Part shown: positions 1 through 12,447 of the stretch, one piece after another
How the letters are laid out: each line of letters opens with the position of its first letter
How positions within the stretch are numbered: the stretch's first letter is position 1
DNA from: Thalassia testudinum
Lineage: Eukaryota > Streptophyta > Magnoliopsida > Alismatales > Hydrocharitaceae
Length of the DNA stretch: 64,000 bases
Assembly: GCA_037157565.1 (NCBI GenBank)
Contig: JAZHRO010000063.1
Span: 8,848,001 to 8,912,000, forward strand
Direction of reading: 5' to 3'
The notes under the pieces: generated by a model
Seen by the model: only the letters and a program-made list of their open reading frames with translations
What the model was told of the DNA's origin: nothing
Database searches by the model: none
Program-made: the position numbers and the translations under genes

Positions 1-1053
1 AACTTGACTGTAAAGTGCCAAATTTAGCTCAATTTACCTTGAATTTTCAGTATCGCAATACTTATTCAGAGACAACCATTGTTCTTCTGAAACACGGGGA
101 TCACGATGTTGCATCCTCTCTTCAAAAGGTCAATTAAGCTTGTAATAGCTTTCCTATTGCTTGCCTTTAAAATCCCTCCACTTTTTTGCTATTGAATTCA
201 TGATCCATTTCTTCATCTTTATGTTAAATTCAATTTTATTTTGCATGAATAATTACAGGAAAAAGTAAACCTAATTTTCTTTCCTAAGGTAAATATATAA
301 ACTGAATCAAATATCATTAATAAGTACCTGAACAAGTTCAAAAATTGCTATCTTTTTATCATTTGGAATCAACCTCTAATCCGTGCAATCCAAAGGTGCG
401 AGTTCTGAATTTCTAGCTATAGTTCCCAAAAATATTTTCAAGTCATTTTGAGTAGACCCAATAGGTTGGTTCAGTTCATTCATATCCACAAAATCCTTGT
501 TTGTATACTTATTGCCCCACAACTTCAAGCATGTTGTGAGACCTCGCTTTTTCTTTTGATTACAAGCTACTACTACCAATATAAAAATACATCATTTAGA
601 TAAAAAACACTATGTTAATGAAAATAAATATATCAATAATATGTGGTGAGTAAAGAGAAATTAAAGACCATGAAAATATATTTGAAAGGAAAAAAAAGAT
701 GGTTGACAAAGATTTGCTCATAGTCTTTAATCATTTTCATCGATTTATGCATGTTATCTTGAACTAAAGTTCATAATATTATAGAGTATCATGCACATTT
801 CGACGTTATATATTATCTTACCATTTTCACCAACTTTAGATTCTACACTTTCTTGAGAACTTAAGAGAGACCCATAACACAGTTGTTGTGGTTCTAAGCT
901 ATGTGAAGATGGAAATTTTCCCTTTTCTTTTTGTTGACCTTCCTTTCTTTGTTCTCATTACTCATAGCCTCTCGAACATTGAGACTTATCCACATGTGAT
1001 TGATAAACTCTTTGTGTTTCTTTATATCTTTGCTCATCACGTAGTTGATTGAT
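1..1053 (-). pseudogene. CACTA second gene (Transposase_24-like), distal exons
   Basis: On the minus strand an exon from 1053 to about 820 reads through INQLRDEQRYKETQRVYQSH and ends at a plausible splice donor (GGTAAG). A second exon, roughly 575-325, carries KRGLTTCLKLWGNKY and then QPIGSTQNDLKIFLGTIARN. This is the conserved core of the accessory protein found beside TNP2 in plant CACTA elements (Pfam Transposase_24 type, TNPA-like position). A third block, about 215-35, reads KKWRDFKGKQ and then EERMQHRDPRVSEEQWLSL, also typical. In-frame stops (for example after GKQ and after CTD) make it a pseudogene. It continues beyond base 1. The solo LTR at 1054-3913 cuts its first coding exon. The family is recognised from memory and was not searched. 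Confidence 0.7.
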
Positions 1054-3913
1054 TGATGGGAACACCATAATGAGCCATAACTATCTCAATTTGATCTGAT
1101 TAAGTCATTAAATGCTCCTACATAACCGCTAGAGAGCCCTAATTCATTGCATAATCATTCTGAGAGAAATACAGTAAAACAAGGGTAAAACTATAGTTCT
1201 AACAGTATATCTCAATTGCAGTACAATCACAGTTTTTCTCAGGGGTTCATTAAGAGTCAAATGGTCTTAAAAGTCTAACAAGTGGGTAATATAGACAAAA
1301 AAGGGTTTTTGCGTGTTTTGAGAATTAAATGGCATCCGAAACCCTAAAAATAGTCTCGCTTAATTAACTGAGCTTCTGGTCAGGATAAAATTCACCTAAA
1401 CCCTCTAAAATTCATAGAAAAATATTCTCTAGGATTTGATACCTTTAATTTGACCATTGAAACCCATCTTGACCCAAAATAGTGTTAGATAGACATTTGC
1501 CCCTTAATTTGGATTTTTGCATAAATTACCCAGTCAAACTAGGTCAAAACCTAAATCTAACTTCACCATTGGATTCCTTGGGTCCAAATTAGGTTTATAC
1601 CAAAATTTGGGCCCAATATGAGATCATCTTGACCAAGTTTGCATTTTGGTTTAGTTAGACTCTTTTTATCTCATTTAGATCCTTAGCTTTTTGAATTCCT
1701 TACAAATGGCCCCCCAGCTTTGTTGTCTTCTTTACAAAAAGGTCTCTGCTGCCATGAATCCTATTCCTACAACTCCAGCAACCTTTGATTTAAGAGAACT
1801 CTGATTAATCAATCCCTTCCAAAATTGGGAGATTCCTTGAGGAGTCCTCTTTCCATTGAATTCATCCATAAGCCCTAAAACTTTCCCAATCTCTCATATG
1901 AACGCATGAGAGAATCATAGAATTCCTATCTCCGGTGAGCTTTCCTAGCTTGGGAAGCTTGCTTCCCAAGCCCAAAACACCATCCAGAGGCCTCTAAAAG
2001 AACCCCTAGATCAGAATGAACTGGGGAGACTCGATTTCGACCGTAGAATCCCCAATTTCCTCTTTCCTCATCCGACCAAAGAGCTCCTCAAGTTTCGGCG
2101 ACTCCCTCCAACTCCTCTTGTCATCTGACCACAATACTAGTGGTAGATTCGTCTTCCTCACTTCCTCCGCATCGTGCAATACAGCCGTCGTCGCCTATTC
2201 TCCTTCATCGTCACCATCCCCCTCTACCAGAGTATCTTCTTCCCTGGTGCTAGCCTACCAACTCCGGTGCCGTTCTCCCCCTTTCATCTGATTAGATTAG
2301 GTTAGATTAGGTCCTTAATTCTCTTAGGTTAATTTTATACCCAAAAACAAGCCCTCGACTATGCCACTCACCCTTGTCTTCTCTGTCTCTGACCGTTCCT
2401 TCGGCGAGGCAATTCCACCACTACACAACTCCATCTACCTCGCTGACCACCTCACCTCATAACCTCCGCCACATCCACCCACATAAAAACCCTAACCTAT
2501 CGCACTCTATTGTCCACCCAATCACGCTATCGAACATACCCATCACCGGTTACCTTCCTCGATCCCGATCGGCCACCACAGATCACCATCCTCCACGAAA
2601 CCACCTTTGCTACACTCGTCGTGGTTCTGTGAGGCTCCTAAGGCATTCTAATGCGACTACAAGGTCCTATTTCATGTTTCAGGTAGTAGGTCCTTCGCCG
2701 CCATTGCCGTAGCTTCTAGCAAGGCTTCAAGATTGCTCCAGGATGCATTCACTCCAGGCTATGTGGATTCATCCCACATACATGTCCAGGTCCTTAATTC
2801 AGGATTCTAGTAGTAGCAACACCTCCAATTGGATGAAGGACCTTGCTGCTGTGCTATACGAAGGAAGGGTGGAACATTTAGTCCCACCTCGGAAATGAGT
2901 GAAGAGGAGTGCGTGAATAAATTGATTTTCTGCTCTATGCTATTTGCCTCCTAACACGAGGGTGAGGTCCTCTTTACCCGTGCATGCCTCACCTGCGACA
3001 CATAACCTGTGGGTCTGCCGTTCACCCGATTGCCCGCCAAAGGCCTGTTTACACCTCACTCACCACCCACCACCAGTGAACCTGGTCTTGGGTGCATGTG
3101 TGCCCATTTACCCGATTACATTGACTATGGCCCTAAGAGGGTGGATCCCAAAGAGGGAAAGAGAGAGCACAGGGGCAAGGGGGGTTTTGCTCTGTGGTTC
3201 AAATGGCTGACACTTAGCTGTTTAAGGAGCCCTTCCCCTGTGCGAAAGAGAAAGAAGGGGAGGAAGCCACAGGAGAAGAAGAAGAAGAGAGAAGGAACAC
3301 AAAAGAAGAGGAGGAGAGCAGCTGAAGAAGAGGCTTAGAAAGGAAGAAGGATTGCAAAAGGAAAAGAAAGGAGAAGAGGAGGAGAGTAGCTGAAGAAGAG
3401 GCTTAGAAAGAAGAAAGAAAGCCAAAGTAGAAGTAGAGAGAAAGAGAAGAGGAAGAAGAAGAGCAGTGCCTCCCTAGCATTGTAGCACTTATTGGTTAAG
3501 TCATCTGGTCATCAGACCTGACATTTGACTTGAGGCTTGATATTGTGAAAGCTTGATTTAGAATTACTGTTGAGAAATTTAAATTGGTTAAATGCTTGAG
3601 ATATATATGCTTAGAGAGTAAGTGGTGATTTAAATCACCATTATTTTAGCTTCTCTACTTTTTTATTGTCTCAAGATACATGAGAATTCATTGAATATCT
3701 AATGTGACATATTAGTATTTATTGAATATCATTATTTGGTTTAAGTTCTTGTGCTCATTTACATTATTTATTGAGATTAGCAATTGAATTCCTATTTGAT
3801 CCCTGCGTTCGACCTCAGACTTTCATTTGAGTAATAAATTCTATTTGTTTTTTGCGCTGATTCAACTTATACTGCACGCATTGATTTTAAAACCCGATTC
3901 AGAGCGAATAACA
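1054..3913 (+). mobile_element. Solo LTR of a LARD-type element (same superfamily as element D)
   Basis: It begins TGATGGGAACACC, ends GCGAATAACA, and is flanked by the duplication TTGAT at 1049-1053 and 3914-3918. The opening (GAGCCATAACTA...), the block 'accctctaaaattcatagaaaaata' type sequence near 1400, the GC-rich middle and the purine-rich stretch 3240-3470 all parallel the LTR of element D and, more closely, the solo LTR at 26239. No primer site or internal domain is attached, so this is a solo LTR left by recombination between two LTRs. A weak TATA-like CTCTAAAAG lies near 1992. Short reading frames at 2016-3425 are low-complexity and not supported as genes. The insertion interrupts the CACTA accessory gene. 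Confidence 0.85.
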
Positions 3914-4035
3914 TTGATTACAGCTAAATTTTTTTTAGATTGAGGTCCAACTAGTAGAGGAGCTTTTCTAGAAAGGAGATCCTACCTTTTCTCATTTATG
4001 CCAAATCCACCTCTAACTTGCTTTTGGTTGAACAT
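3914..4035 (-). pseudogene. CACTA second gene, start of first coding exon
   Basis: On the minus strand an ATG at 4035 follows a splice-acceptor-like TATAG. The frame then reads MFNQKQVRGGFGINEKR before a stop and continues to the solo LTR boundary. Across the TTGAT duplication it joins the exon at 1053, which shows one exon split by the LTR. The stretch 4036-4172 between this start and the end of TNP2 is AT-rich spacer or intron with nothing else visible. Confidence 0.5.
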
Positions 4036-4172
4036 CCTATAGTTAAATCAAGAGAAAAATAAATAATTTAAACAAAAAAGAATGAATAGTAGAAGATTAA
4101 ATAAAATTTGATAAACATTTAAAATAATTTTTAAATAGCAACTCACATTCATTCAAGTTGTCTTCCTTTGAC

Positions 4173-4969
4173 TCAAATGTCAAGAATGGTATCCATATTA
4201 ATAGCATTTAAGTGTTGCTCCCAAATTTCTCTCATGAAAGTGACACCATGCATATCATTTCTGATTAGAGTAACATTATAATCATCCTCCATTGAATCTT
4301 CCATATGTGTATATGTAGAACTACTATCTAAATGTCCATCAATATGTGCATGTACGACTTTATCTTGGATGTCATATGTGTCTCTAGGTCTTGTTTGAAT
4401 CACAAAGTGCCAACCTTTCCGATTAGGATGATGAATATAAAAAACTTGACAAACTTGAGATGCTAGGACAAATGGATTGCCTGAATAGCTAATTTTCTTT
4501 AAATTCACTGATGTAAGGACATCCTTCTTTTCTACTTTAGATCATACCCATTGACACTTGAATAATAGAGTTTTTATTTTCTCATAATAATTAATCTGGA
4601 TAATATCTGTCAACACCCCATAGTAAGCAACAGGTCCTATTGTAGGGTTTGGATCATTTGCTTTCGAGAAACACTCTGTATCGGCTACTATTACTCCACT
4701 ATTTTGTGTTTTTTTATTTGCTTGTTCACGCTTTGTATGGAATTTGAAACCATTTATTATGTAGCCATCATAATAAACTTCTATATTGTGCAGTCTACTA
4801 GCAAGCACCTTAAGCTCTTTTCGTACATACTCTTTGTTTGCCATTTCCTCAATCTACATACAAAAGTGAAATTTTCAATTACAATATTGACAATTAAGAA
4901 GGAACTTATTAAACTCAATAGTGGGTAGCATACATGTTTCTTGAACCAATAAGGAAATGCATTGCTTTG
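4173..4969 (-). pseudogene. CACTA TNP2 transposase, C-terminal part (DUF4216-like)
   Basis: The minus-strand frame enters from the Athila junction with NAFPYWFKKHV, the usual lead-in to the DUF4216 region of CACTA transposases. Then come VRKELKVLASRL, GYIINGFKFHTK, KTQNSGVIVAD, GPVAYYGVLTDIIQINYYEK and LLFKCQWV (about 4845-4542). After a short gap follow NPFVLASQVCQVFYIHHP and GWHFVIQTRPRDTYDIQD (about 4508-4350). This order matches the C-terminal third of plant TNP2 proteins. Stops after the first block and small gaps suggest intron remnants or decay. The frame resumes on the other side of the Athila element at 18195 across the CTTTG target duplication. The product would be the nuclear transposase that binds and cuts CACTA ends; this copy cannot make it. 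Confidence 0.8.
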
Positions 4970-7224
4970 TGATAGCGAAATACGCTTGATTTGTAAAAAT
5001 GGGTTTTTAATGTCATTGTAACACGCGAATCCGCTTTCGCTTTTAAATTTATATCCTAGATAGGGGAGTATCTAGGGTCGTCCAAGGAGGTAAAAATTGC
5101 AAAATTAATCCTCTTGCTTACAGATAGATCTCAACTTTCTTTTTGATATTTTTCAATATGTAATTTTTTTTGTTTTGAAAAGATGAGGGCAAAATGCGAA
5201 TTGTAACGAAAAGTAATAACACCTACAAATGCTTAACTAAAATTTAAAAGATAGAAATATCTTCTTCCTAAGCTCACTCTAGGCAAGTGGAGGCCTAGAG
5301 TAATTAGGAAGAAGATGTGAAACAAGTGCTAGAACCAAAAGTAACAACTGCAATAAAAAGCTAAAAGAAGGCAATTTGATTGAGTATAATGAGTGTTCTT
5401 TTCAAGGACAAGTAGTGGAATGCTTCTACTAGAACTAAACAAATCTAAAAGCAAGAAAAGAAACACAAATCCTCTTGCAAAAATGGTGAAGAAGGGAGTC
5501 TTCTTGCTCCAAGCCTAGCTGCTCCTTGGCTTGAAAAGAGGGCCTCCTTCTCCTTCCTTGAGAGCTCCTCCAAGGTGGAAGCTTCCACCTTCAATGCTCT
5601 CTCCAAGGGGTGGGCGTGCACCACCCTCAAAATCTCCTCGAAGGTGGCGTGGACCACCTTCAAGATCTCCTCCAAAGATCTTCCTTGCCTGGCTTCTCCT
5701 TTTGCCTGGCGTGACCCAAGAGAGAGGGGAAGAGGGGAACGCACCAAGGGGACAGAATATCCCCTTAATCTTCTTCTTGTTCTTCTCTCTTGGACGTGGG
5801 CTTCTAGGTGGAATATGAGAGTGAATTTGCTAGCCAAGGATGACTTGAATGGTGGTGGGTATGGTCTTTTTATAGGGTAGGATGGGGGTTAAGGTGCCCC
5901 TTGAAATGGAGGGCTAGGATGGAAGGATGGATGTGGTTGGTGATCCTATGGCTAAGGTGAGTTGGTGCCAACCCAAGGGGTGTAAAAGGGGGTGGTTATG
6001 GTGGTGTTGGTGTCTTTTGGTGGTGGAGAGACACCACCAATTTGGTGCCAACATGGGGTCTTCTAGAAGGGGGGTTAGGTGGATGGTGGAGATGGATTCA
6101 AGGGGAATTGTGTGGTGGAGATGAGGGGGAGTTTTGGAGGGAAAAGTGGCGCCATTAAGGGGGTGGTTAGGGGTAGTTTTTGGTGCCACTTTTAGGTGTC
6201 TTTTGGAGGTGGTGGGTAGGTTAGGTTGGTGCCAAGTAGGTTAGCTTATGTGGAGCTTAGGTGGAGCTAGTTGGGTGGAGTTGTTAGGTGGGTTTTTTGG
6301 GGTGGTACAAGCCAAGGAAGTTGGAGCATAGCTAAGATAAGCTAAGCTAAGCTAAGCTAGCTTAGCTACTGGAGGAGTAGAGGAGAAGGTGTTGGAGCTA
6401 GGGTTTGGAGGGAGGAGCTGAGGAGGAGAAGTCTGGAGCTGAAATTGGAGCTGGCTGCTGCTGAGGAGGCTGGCATGGAACTACTCTAGCTGGCTTAGCT
6501 TGCTAGTTCTTTGCTAGCTACTAAGCTGAGCTAAAGTAAGCTAGCTTCTACCATAATGAGCTGAGGTGAGCTAGGTCTGTTGCTCCTGGGGAGAATCAAG
6601 CTAGTTGAGGCAGCTAAGCTAGCTTAGCTCAACTGAGCTGAGCTAAGCTAAGTCCTCGGGAGCTGGACTTGAGCTTCCTGAGCTGGGATGAGTTCTTCTT
6701 CAGTTGGCTGGAGTTGAGTGGAGCTGGATGTAGCTGGATCTGAGCTGGGGTGAACTCCTATCAACTTAGCTGAGCTAGCTAGAGCTCCCTGTGAACTAGT
6801 GGGAGCTGAGATGAGCTAGACTCAGCTAAGTTGAGCTGGATCTGAGCTGACTTGAGATAGGGTGAGCTAAGATGAACTCTCTTGAGCTACCATTCAGCTG
6901 AGATTAGCTGAATGGAGCTGGGATGAGCTAACCCTAGTTCAAGTGAGCTAGGTTCCAGCTGTTGTGAGCAGGATCGAGCTGAGTTCCAACTAGTCTGGGC
7001 TTCTCCTTCACCATTTGCCTTCTTGAGTGCTAGGGTTTTAAGGATCTGCATATCTGTACATCCTTAACACTCACAAAAACATATTAGAAAGACAAATAAA
7101 AAATGCAATGCATGCCTAACCTAATTTATGCCTAAATGCAGCCCAAAAACCCATTTGCAGAGTAAGATCCTAAGAGCTAGGTTTATTTTAATGCATAAGA
7201 ATGATGATAAACTGACGTTTATCA
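4970..7224 (-). repeat. Athila 3' LTR
   Basis: This 2255-bp copy is the 3' LTR for the minus-strand element. It contains a minus-strand TATA box (complement of 5866-5877), a region with GGCGCC-type palindromes partly decayed to GGTGCC (5964, 6178), and a 650-bp stretch (about 6320-6990) dominated by AGCT tetranucleotides. Short frames seen in it (for example 5445-5837) are repeated in the other LTR and show no domain. Confidence 0.95.
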
Positions 7225-7237
7225 CACCCCCATGCTT
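7225..7237 (-). promoter_or_regulatory. Athila polypurine tract
   Basis: On the minus strand the bases AAGCATGGGGGTG abut the 3' LTR start TGATAAACG. This is the plus-strand DNA priming site in reverse transcription. The same core GCATGGGGGT precedes the 3' LTRs of elements B and D. Confidence 0.9.
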
Positions 7238-8638
7238 ATCTTTTGTTAGTCTCTTAGCAAAATTTTAATTTTTTTGGAAAATGGAATTTTTGGAAAATCT
7301 AAATTTTTTTGACTTTTGAGGAGAAAAAGAGATTAAGGGACCTTGGTAGATTAAAACACAAGAGGTATGGGATTTGTTAAAGATAAACATCAGGATGTGT
7401 TTTTGGATTCAATCATTAGATAGAACGGGATCAATATATCCTCCAGAAAATTCGCAAATTAACCCCTTGTTAATTCAGATGACTTGAAATATTTGTTTTT
7501 AGGATTTTTCTGGCTCATGAATCTGATTCGCAACTTGCAAAATCCTTAAAAACCTTGTGTCTGTGCTTGTGAAAAGCAAACATTGATAAAGATGTGTTAT
7601 TATTATTTATTTATTTTTTTTTCACCCTCATGCTTATTTTTAGCTTAGTCTTACAACAGATGTGTCGGGATCATCATTCCCGTTACCATTCCTCAAGGGG
7701 GCTCTGGCACCAGTACTTCGGGATAGCACTGTCCATGACACCACCCAGGAGCTCACAACTGCAAAACACGATGCGGTGAAAAGGGGCGCTCCAAGCAAAC
7801 TCAAGCTCTTGCTCTGACGCTATAGGTAGAGCACCGTCCAAGACACTTGAGCTGCTAAAATGCGCTTTAATGCTCCGTCTAAAGATATGGAATATAGATA
7901 TGGAGCAGTGCCAAGGCGATAACATGTTGACATCGCGTCCTCAAAGGAGGTATTTTCGTCCTTCTCGGCGGTGGGAACTCAAACCAATGATCTGCTTTAG
8001 ACTTTTACTAAATCCAAACAAGGGAGTTCTTCAAAATTTTTAATTCTTTTTAAGTGTTGGCTTGTGTGAAAATAGACATAAGAAGTTTCTCAAGACACAT
8101 AAGTTTTTGAATCAGAAACTAAGTCAAATACTTTCGGTATTACAAAATAGGATCAAGTCACCTGAACTATCATGAGTTTAGGTGGAATTTTAGAGAAGGA
8201 TATCTGATCTAGTCTAAAATAGACCCTGAAATTCTAATGATCAGATCCATGTCCTCATCCTTAGTTTGTTAAAGATTAAATCCCTTTGTACCAAAAGTGA
8301 ATTTTTTCGATCTTAGTCCCGATTTCAAAATTTTTCCTCAAAAAGTTTCAATATTTTTTTTTTGGTATGCAAGCAAGAAATAAATAAAAGAAAATTGCAT
8401 GTTTTTAGGTTTTGAACATCCTAAATCGATCGTAAAAATTTAAAAATACCCCCCCATGCTTAAGATATGCCATGTCCTCATGCATTAGGAGGGAAAAGGG
8501 ATCACCTTAGTGAAGAACGATCGAGTTTAGGATGAACAAAACCTGGAAAAAGAAGAAAAAGGGAAGGCAAAAAAAAAATGATGGGTTACCTCCCATCTAG
8601 TGCTATCTTTTACGCCATTTAGCTGGGCGTGATGTGCA
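7238..8638 (-). other. Athila 3' untranslated region
   Basis: This is 1.4 kb between the integrase stop and the polypurine tract, where some Athila elements carry an env-like frame. Here no frame with a recognisable domain is seen. A block at about 7650-7960 has a different, less AT-rich texture from its surroundings and may be captured sequence, but I cannot assign it. The rest is AT-rich. Confidence 0.6.
8580..8597 (-). other. Short hairpin just after integrase stop
   Basis: On the minus strand GATGGG pairs with CCCATC around the loop AGGTAA, about 40 bases past the integrase stop. The related form CGGG-AGGCAG-CCCG follows the reading frame of element D at 58325-58340. Function unknown. 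Confidence 0.55.
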
Positions 8639-10054
8639 TTAGTGATCAAGGGTGGCTGGCTCAGTAAAATTAAAAGATTCAGATGGAATTTTAGGCGTAT
8701 GGTCAAAATAGGGCATTAAACGCTGGCCATTGACTTGAAATGTAGAATTAGTTTTTGGATCAAAAAGGTCAACAGCACCGTATGGATATGTTTTATGGAC
8801 AATAAAAGGTCCGGTCCATTTAGATTTTAATTTTCCAGGAAAAAGATGTAATCTCGCATCGAAAAGCCAAACACGTTGATTAACGTCAAAGTGTTTCCGA
8901 ACAATATATTTATCGTGAAATTTCTTTGTTCGGTCTTTATAAATCCTCGCATTTTCATAGGAAAAATTACGTAATTCTTCCAATTCAGTTAATTGTAATT
9001 TTCTATGGTTACCGGCGTCAGATAAATCCATATTGAGTTGTTTTATTACCCAAAAAGCCCTATGTTCTAATTCTACCGGGAGATGGCATGCCTTCCCGAA
9101 AATCAGACGGAAGGGAGACATGCCAAGCGGAGTTTTAAAAGCGGTACGGTAGGCCCATAAAGCGTCGTCCAATTTGGTGGACCAATCTTTAAAGCGTCGT
9201 CCAATTTGCCTAACCGTCTTTTGTAAAATATTTTTAATTTCCTGGTTAGAAACTTCAGCCTGGCCATTAGTTTGGGGGTGATATGGTGTGGAAATTTTAT
9301 GATTAACCCCATATTTAGAAAGGAGGTGTCGGAATTGTGAGTGGGTGAAATGTGAGCCTTCGTCACTGATAATGGCTTTTGGTATGCCGAATCTTGAGAA
9401 AATATTTTTCTTAAGAAATTCGACAACCACATGGTGATTACTAGTGCGGGTGGGTATTGCTTCTATCCATTTAGAAACATAGTCAACTGCGACTAAAATA
9501 TACAAATACCCACCAGAATTGATGAATGGTCCCATGAAGTCGATGCCCCAAACATCAAAAATTTCCACCTCTAAAATTGGATTAAGGGGCATTATATCCC
9601 TTTGAGTCATGTTGTGGATGCTCTGGCAACGCACACAGGACCGAACGAAGTCATGAGCATCTTTGTGCAAGCTGGGCCAATAAAATCCCACATTAAGGAT
9701 TTTAGCTACAGTTTTCTTGCCTGAAAAATGTCCGCCACAGGCCATTGAGTGACAATGTGTTAAGATATCATGGATTTCAGAATCGGGGACACATCGTCGA
9801 ATGACCTGATCGGCACAAATGCGGAAAAGGTCGGGCTCCTCCCAAAAATAATATTTAATATCAGCAAAGAACTTATCCCATTTCGTTTTTGGCCAATCAC
9901 CGGGGATTTGTTCTGTTGCTAAGTAGTTTGCGATGGGCGCAAACCAAGGGAGGGTTGTAGCAGCTAAAATACTTTCATCGGGGAACTGATCTGGTAGGGT
10001 CATTGTGTCATTCGTCATAAGATGAGAGAGATGGTCGGCCACTACATTGTGCAA
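8639..10054 (-). pseudogene. Athila integrase (end of pol)
   Basis: The 471-codon frame opens in the RNase H-integrase linker ([10 protein letters not shown]). It carries the zinc-binding HHCC set (H102, H109, C140, C143), then the DD35E catalytic core: D172 in GIDFMGPF, D231 in IISDEGSHF, and E267 in [15 protein letters not shown], with 35 residues between D231 and E267. A GPF-type module ([20 protein letters not shown]) and the ending QRLMPYFDH follow, and there is no chromodomain. Integrase inserts the cDNA into the host chromosome. All catalytic residues are present, but the frame is offset from the reverse transcriptase by a frameshift at about 10050. It could be made only if that break were bypassed. 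The listed start is a non-ATG codon and is arbitrary, since this is a polyprotein segment. Confidence 0.93.
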
Positions 10055-11289
10055 TCCTTGATTTCCATGTCAAATTCCTGGAGCAGTAGAATCCAACGGA
10101 TAAGGCGGGGTTTTGCATCTTTCTTTGTCAGCAAATATTTAATTGCTGAGTGGTCTGTATAAACAGTGACATGTGACCCCAATAGATAAGATCTAAATTT
10201 TTCTAAGGCAAATACAATGGCAAGAAGTTCCTTTTGAGTAACCGTGTAATTTCGTTGTGCATCATCAAGGGTTTTGCTAGCATAATAGATCACAACGGGC
10301 TTCTTGCCAATTCTTTGCCCTAGAACGACCCCTATAGCAAAATCTGAGGCATCTGTCATTAATTCAAAGGGACTATTCCAATCAGGTCCTTGCAATATTG
10401 GCGCCTCAGTAACCTCTTTCTTCAACATCAAAAAACTCTCCAGGCACGTATTATTAAAATCAAATGGCTGGTCTTTAGTGAGAAGCTGACTTAAAGGCTT
10501 GGAGATTTGGGAAAAGTTTTGTATGAATCGACGGTAGAAACCCACATGACCCAAAAAGCATCTGATCTGTTTGACAGTAGTGGGCGGTGGGAGCTTAGAT
10601 ATAGCATCTATTTTTGCTTTATCTACCTCGATTCCTTGTTTTGAAATAACATGACCCAAGACAATACCTTCTTGGATCATGAAATGACTTTTTTCCCAAC
10701 TGAGGACCAGATTAACTTCTATGCACTTTTGGAGAGTTCTTTCAAGATTTTTGAGGCAATGGTCAAAAGAATCTCCAAAAACAGAGAAGTCATCCATAAA
10801 GACTTCTAAACATTCACCTACCAGGTCTGAAAAAATTGCAAGCATGCACCTTTGAAAAGTCACAGGTGCGTTGCAAAGACCGAAGGGCATTCTTCGGAAA
10901 GCAAAGGTTCCGAAGGGGCAGGTGAAAGTTGTTTTGTCCTGGTCCTCAGGATGAACCGCTACTTGATTATAGCCAGAATAACCGTCCGAAAAATAGTAAA
11001 ATTCCCATCTGGCTAACCGCTCCAAGATTTGATCAATAAAAGGGAGCGGGAAATGATCCTTCTTGGTGGCAGTGTTTAATTTTCGGTAATCTATACACAT
11101 GCGCCAAGAAGAAGCAGTTTGAGTGGCTATATTTTCCCCATTTTCATTGGTGACAACTGTTAGTCCAGCCTTTTTAGGGACAACTTGAGTTGGACTAACC
11201 CAGGAGCTGTCAGAAATGGGGTAGATGATATCAGCATCTAGCCACTTAATAATCTCCTTTTTTACCACCTCCTGCATACTAGGATTCAA
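10042..11289 (-). pseudogene. Athila reverse transcriptase and RNase H
   Basis: The frame copies element RNA into DNA and removes the RNA strand. RT motifs run in order: [31 protein letters not shown] (D102), [19 protein letters not shown] (catalytic pair at residues 166-167), [13 protein letters not shown], and a thumb region with [14 protein letters not shown]. RNase H follows with [30 protein letters not shown] and [14 protein letters not shown], so its acidic residues are visible. It is in the same frame as the upstream protease segment, separated only by a TGA at 11386-11388. The residues between them ([20 protein letters not shown] and on) are normal for the family. At the 3' end the frame shifts at about 10050, inside the linker to integrase. 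It is related to Athila rather than to chromoviruses. Confidence 0.95.
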
Positions 11290-11385
11290 GCGCCTTTGTG
11301 GTTGGCAGGAGGGGTGAGAATCATCCTCTAAATATATACGATGCGTACAATAGGACGGATGAATGCCTTTAAGATTAGAAAAGGT

Positions 11386-12366
11386 TCAGCCAATAGCTTT
11401 TCGATATTTACTCAAAACCTGGAGAAGTTTGTGCTCTTGTGCCCCGGTGAGTCCAGAATTTATAATCAGGGGCAGGGTCTGATTTAGACCTAGGAAGACA
11501 TATTTAAGGGAATCGGGCAAAGGTTTTAATTCCAATTGTAGGCCCGGTTCCGAAAGAGTTTCTGTTTTGTGGGTTAGAGGTGAGGTGAGAGTGAAAGGGT
11601 CAACTGGAATGTTAGCTGGTCGTGTGGTTGAGGTGGAAGGGTGAGAAAAAGTGGATTGTTCAGGAACCGTATTTACAGCAAAATAGGAACCTAATTGGGA
11701 AATCTGCAATGTTTCCTCCACAATGTTTTCTATTTCTGAATCCCAATCATCAAAGAAATCTGGTTCTTGGAATCGCCTAGAGGCTTGAAAAATGTCTAGG
11801 GTTACAGATTCACCGCCACACATAATCTTCATTGTTCCGGAATCACAATCAATATTGGCGCGGGCGGTGGCTAAGAATGGTCTTCCAAGAATAATGGGGG
11901 CAAACTTAAGTGCTTCAGGTACCTCTATGTCCAAGACTAAAAAGTCTACTGCGAATAGACAATTTTTGACCCGAACAAGAACATCTTCAACAATTCCCCT
12001 TGGTTTAATCGTAGATCAGTCGGCTAATTGGAGAGTAACCTCAACAGGCTTCAATTCACCGATCTTAAATTCCTCAAAAATAACTGTGGGGATAAGATTA
12101 ATTGAGGCACCAAGATCCAACAGAGCATGATCAAATGAGGTATCATTAATGATAACTTGGATTAGGGGGGCGTCGGGATCTTTTCTCTTAAGCGGCAGTC
12201 GGCTCTGCACAACTAAGCTGACTGTCTCTGGAAGAATTACCTTTCCTAAATTTTTGGGCTGCCTTTTTGGAGTACATAAATCTTTTAAAAATTTTGCATA
12301 GGCAGGGATATACTTAATGGCATCTAGGATAGGGATATTAATTTCTACTTGCCCAAATAAATCCAT
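11386..12366 (-). pseudogene. Athila aspartic protease region
   Basis: Two pieces in one frame (12366-12016 and 11934-11386) are split by a TGA at 12016-12018 that stands where the family has arginine (LAD-stop-STIKPRGI). The protease active site is HALLDLGASINLIP, with the Athila-type DLG in place of the common DTG or DSG. Then follow VEVTLQLAD, DIEVPEALKFAPIILGRPFL and ATARANIDCDSGTM. The protein would cut the gag-pol polyprotein. A second TGA at 11386-11388 replaces a tryptophan codon (KAIG-stop) and cuts the protease from the reverse transcriptase. Both stops can be explained by C-to-T changes, read as G-to-A on the other strand. Confidence 0.9.
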
Positions 12367-12447
12367 TAGTTCCTTCTCAGTGGGCTCGGATTTTGTCTAT
12401 TTCTTTTTTGAAGAGTGGAGGGCTTGTAGAAATGGGGCAGGGTTGCC

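Noticed and set aside
2016..3425. Short frames that might be a small host gene
   Set aside because: They fall wholly inside the solo LTR 1054-3913 with its target duplication, and are low-complexity.
5445..5837. A 130-codon frame in the Athila LTR, with a partner at 16327-16644
   Set aside because: It covers imperfect inverted repeats (CCAAGGTGGAAGC...), is not intact in both LTRs and has no recognised domain.
7594..7960. A possible captured gene in the Athila 3' region
   Set aside because: Base composition changes there, but frames are short on both strands (61 and 80 codons) and no similarity is recognised.
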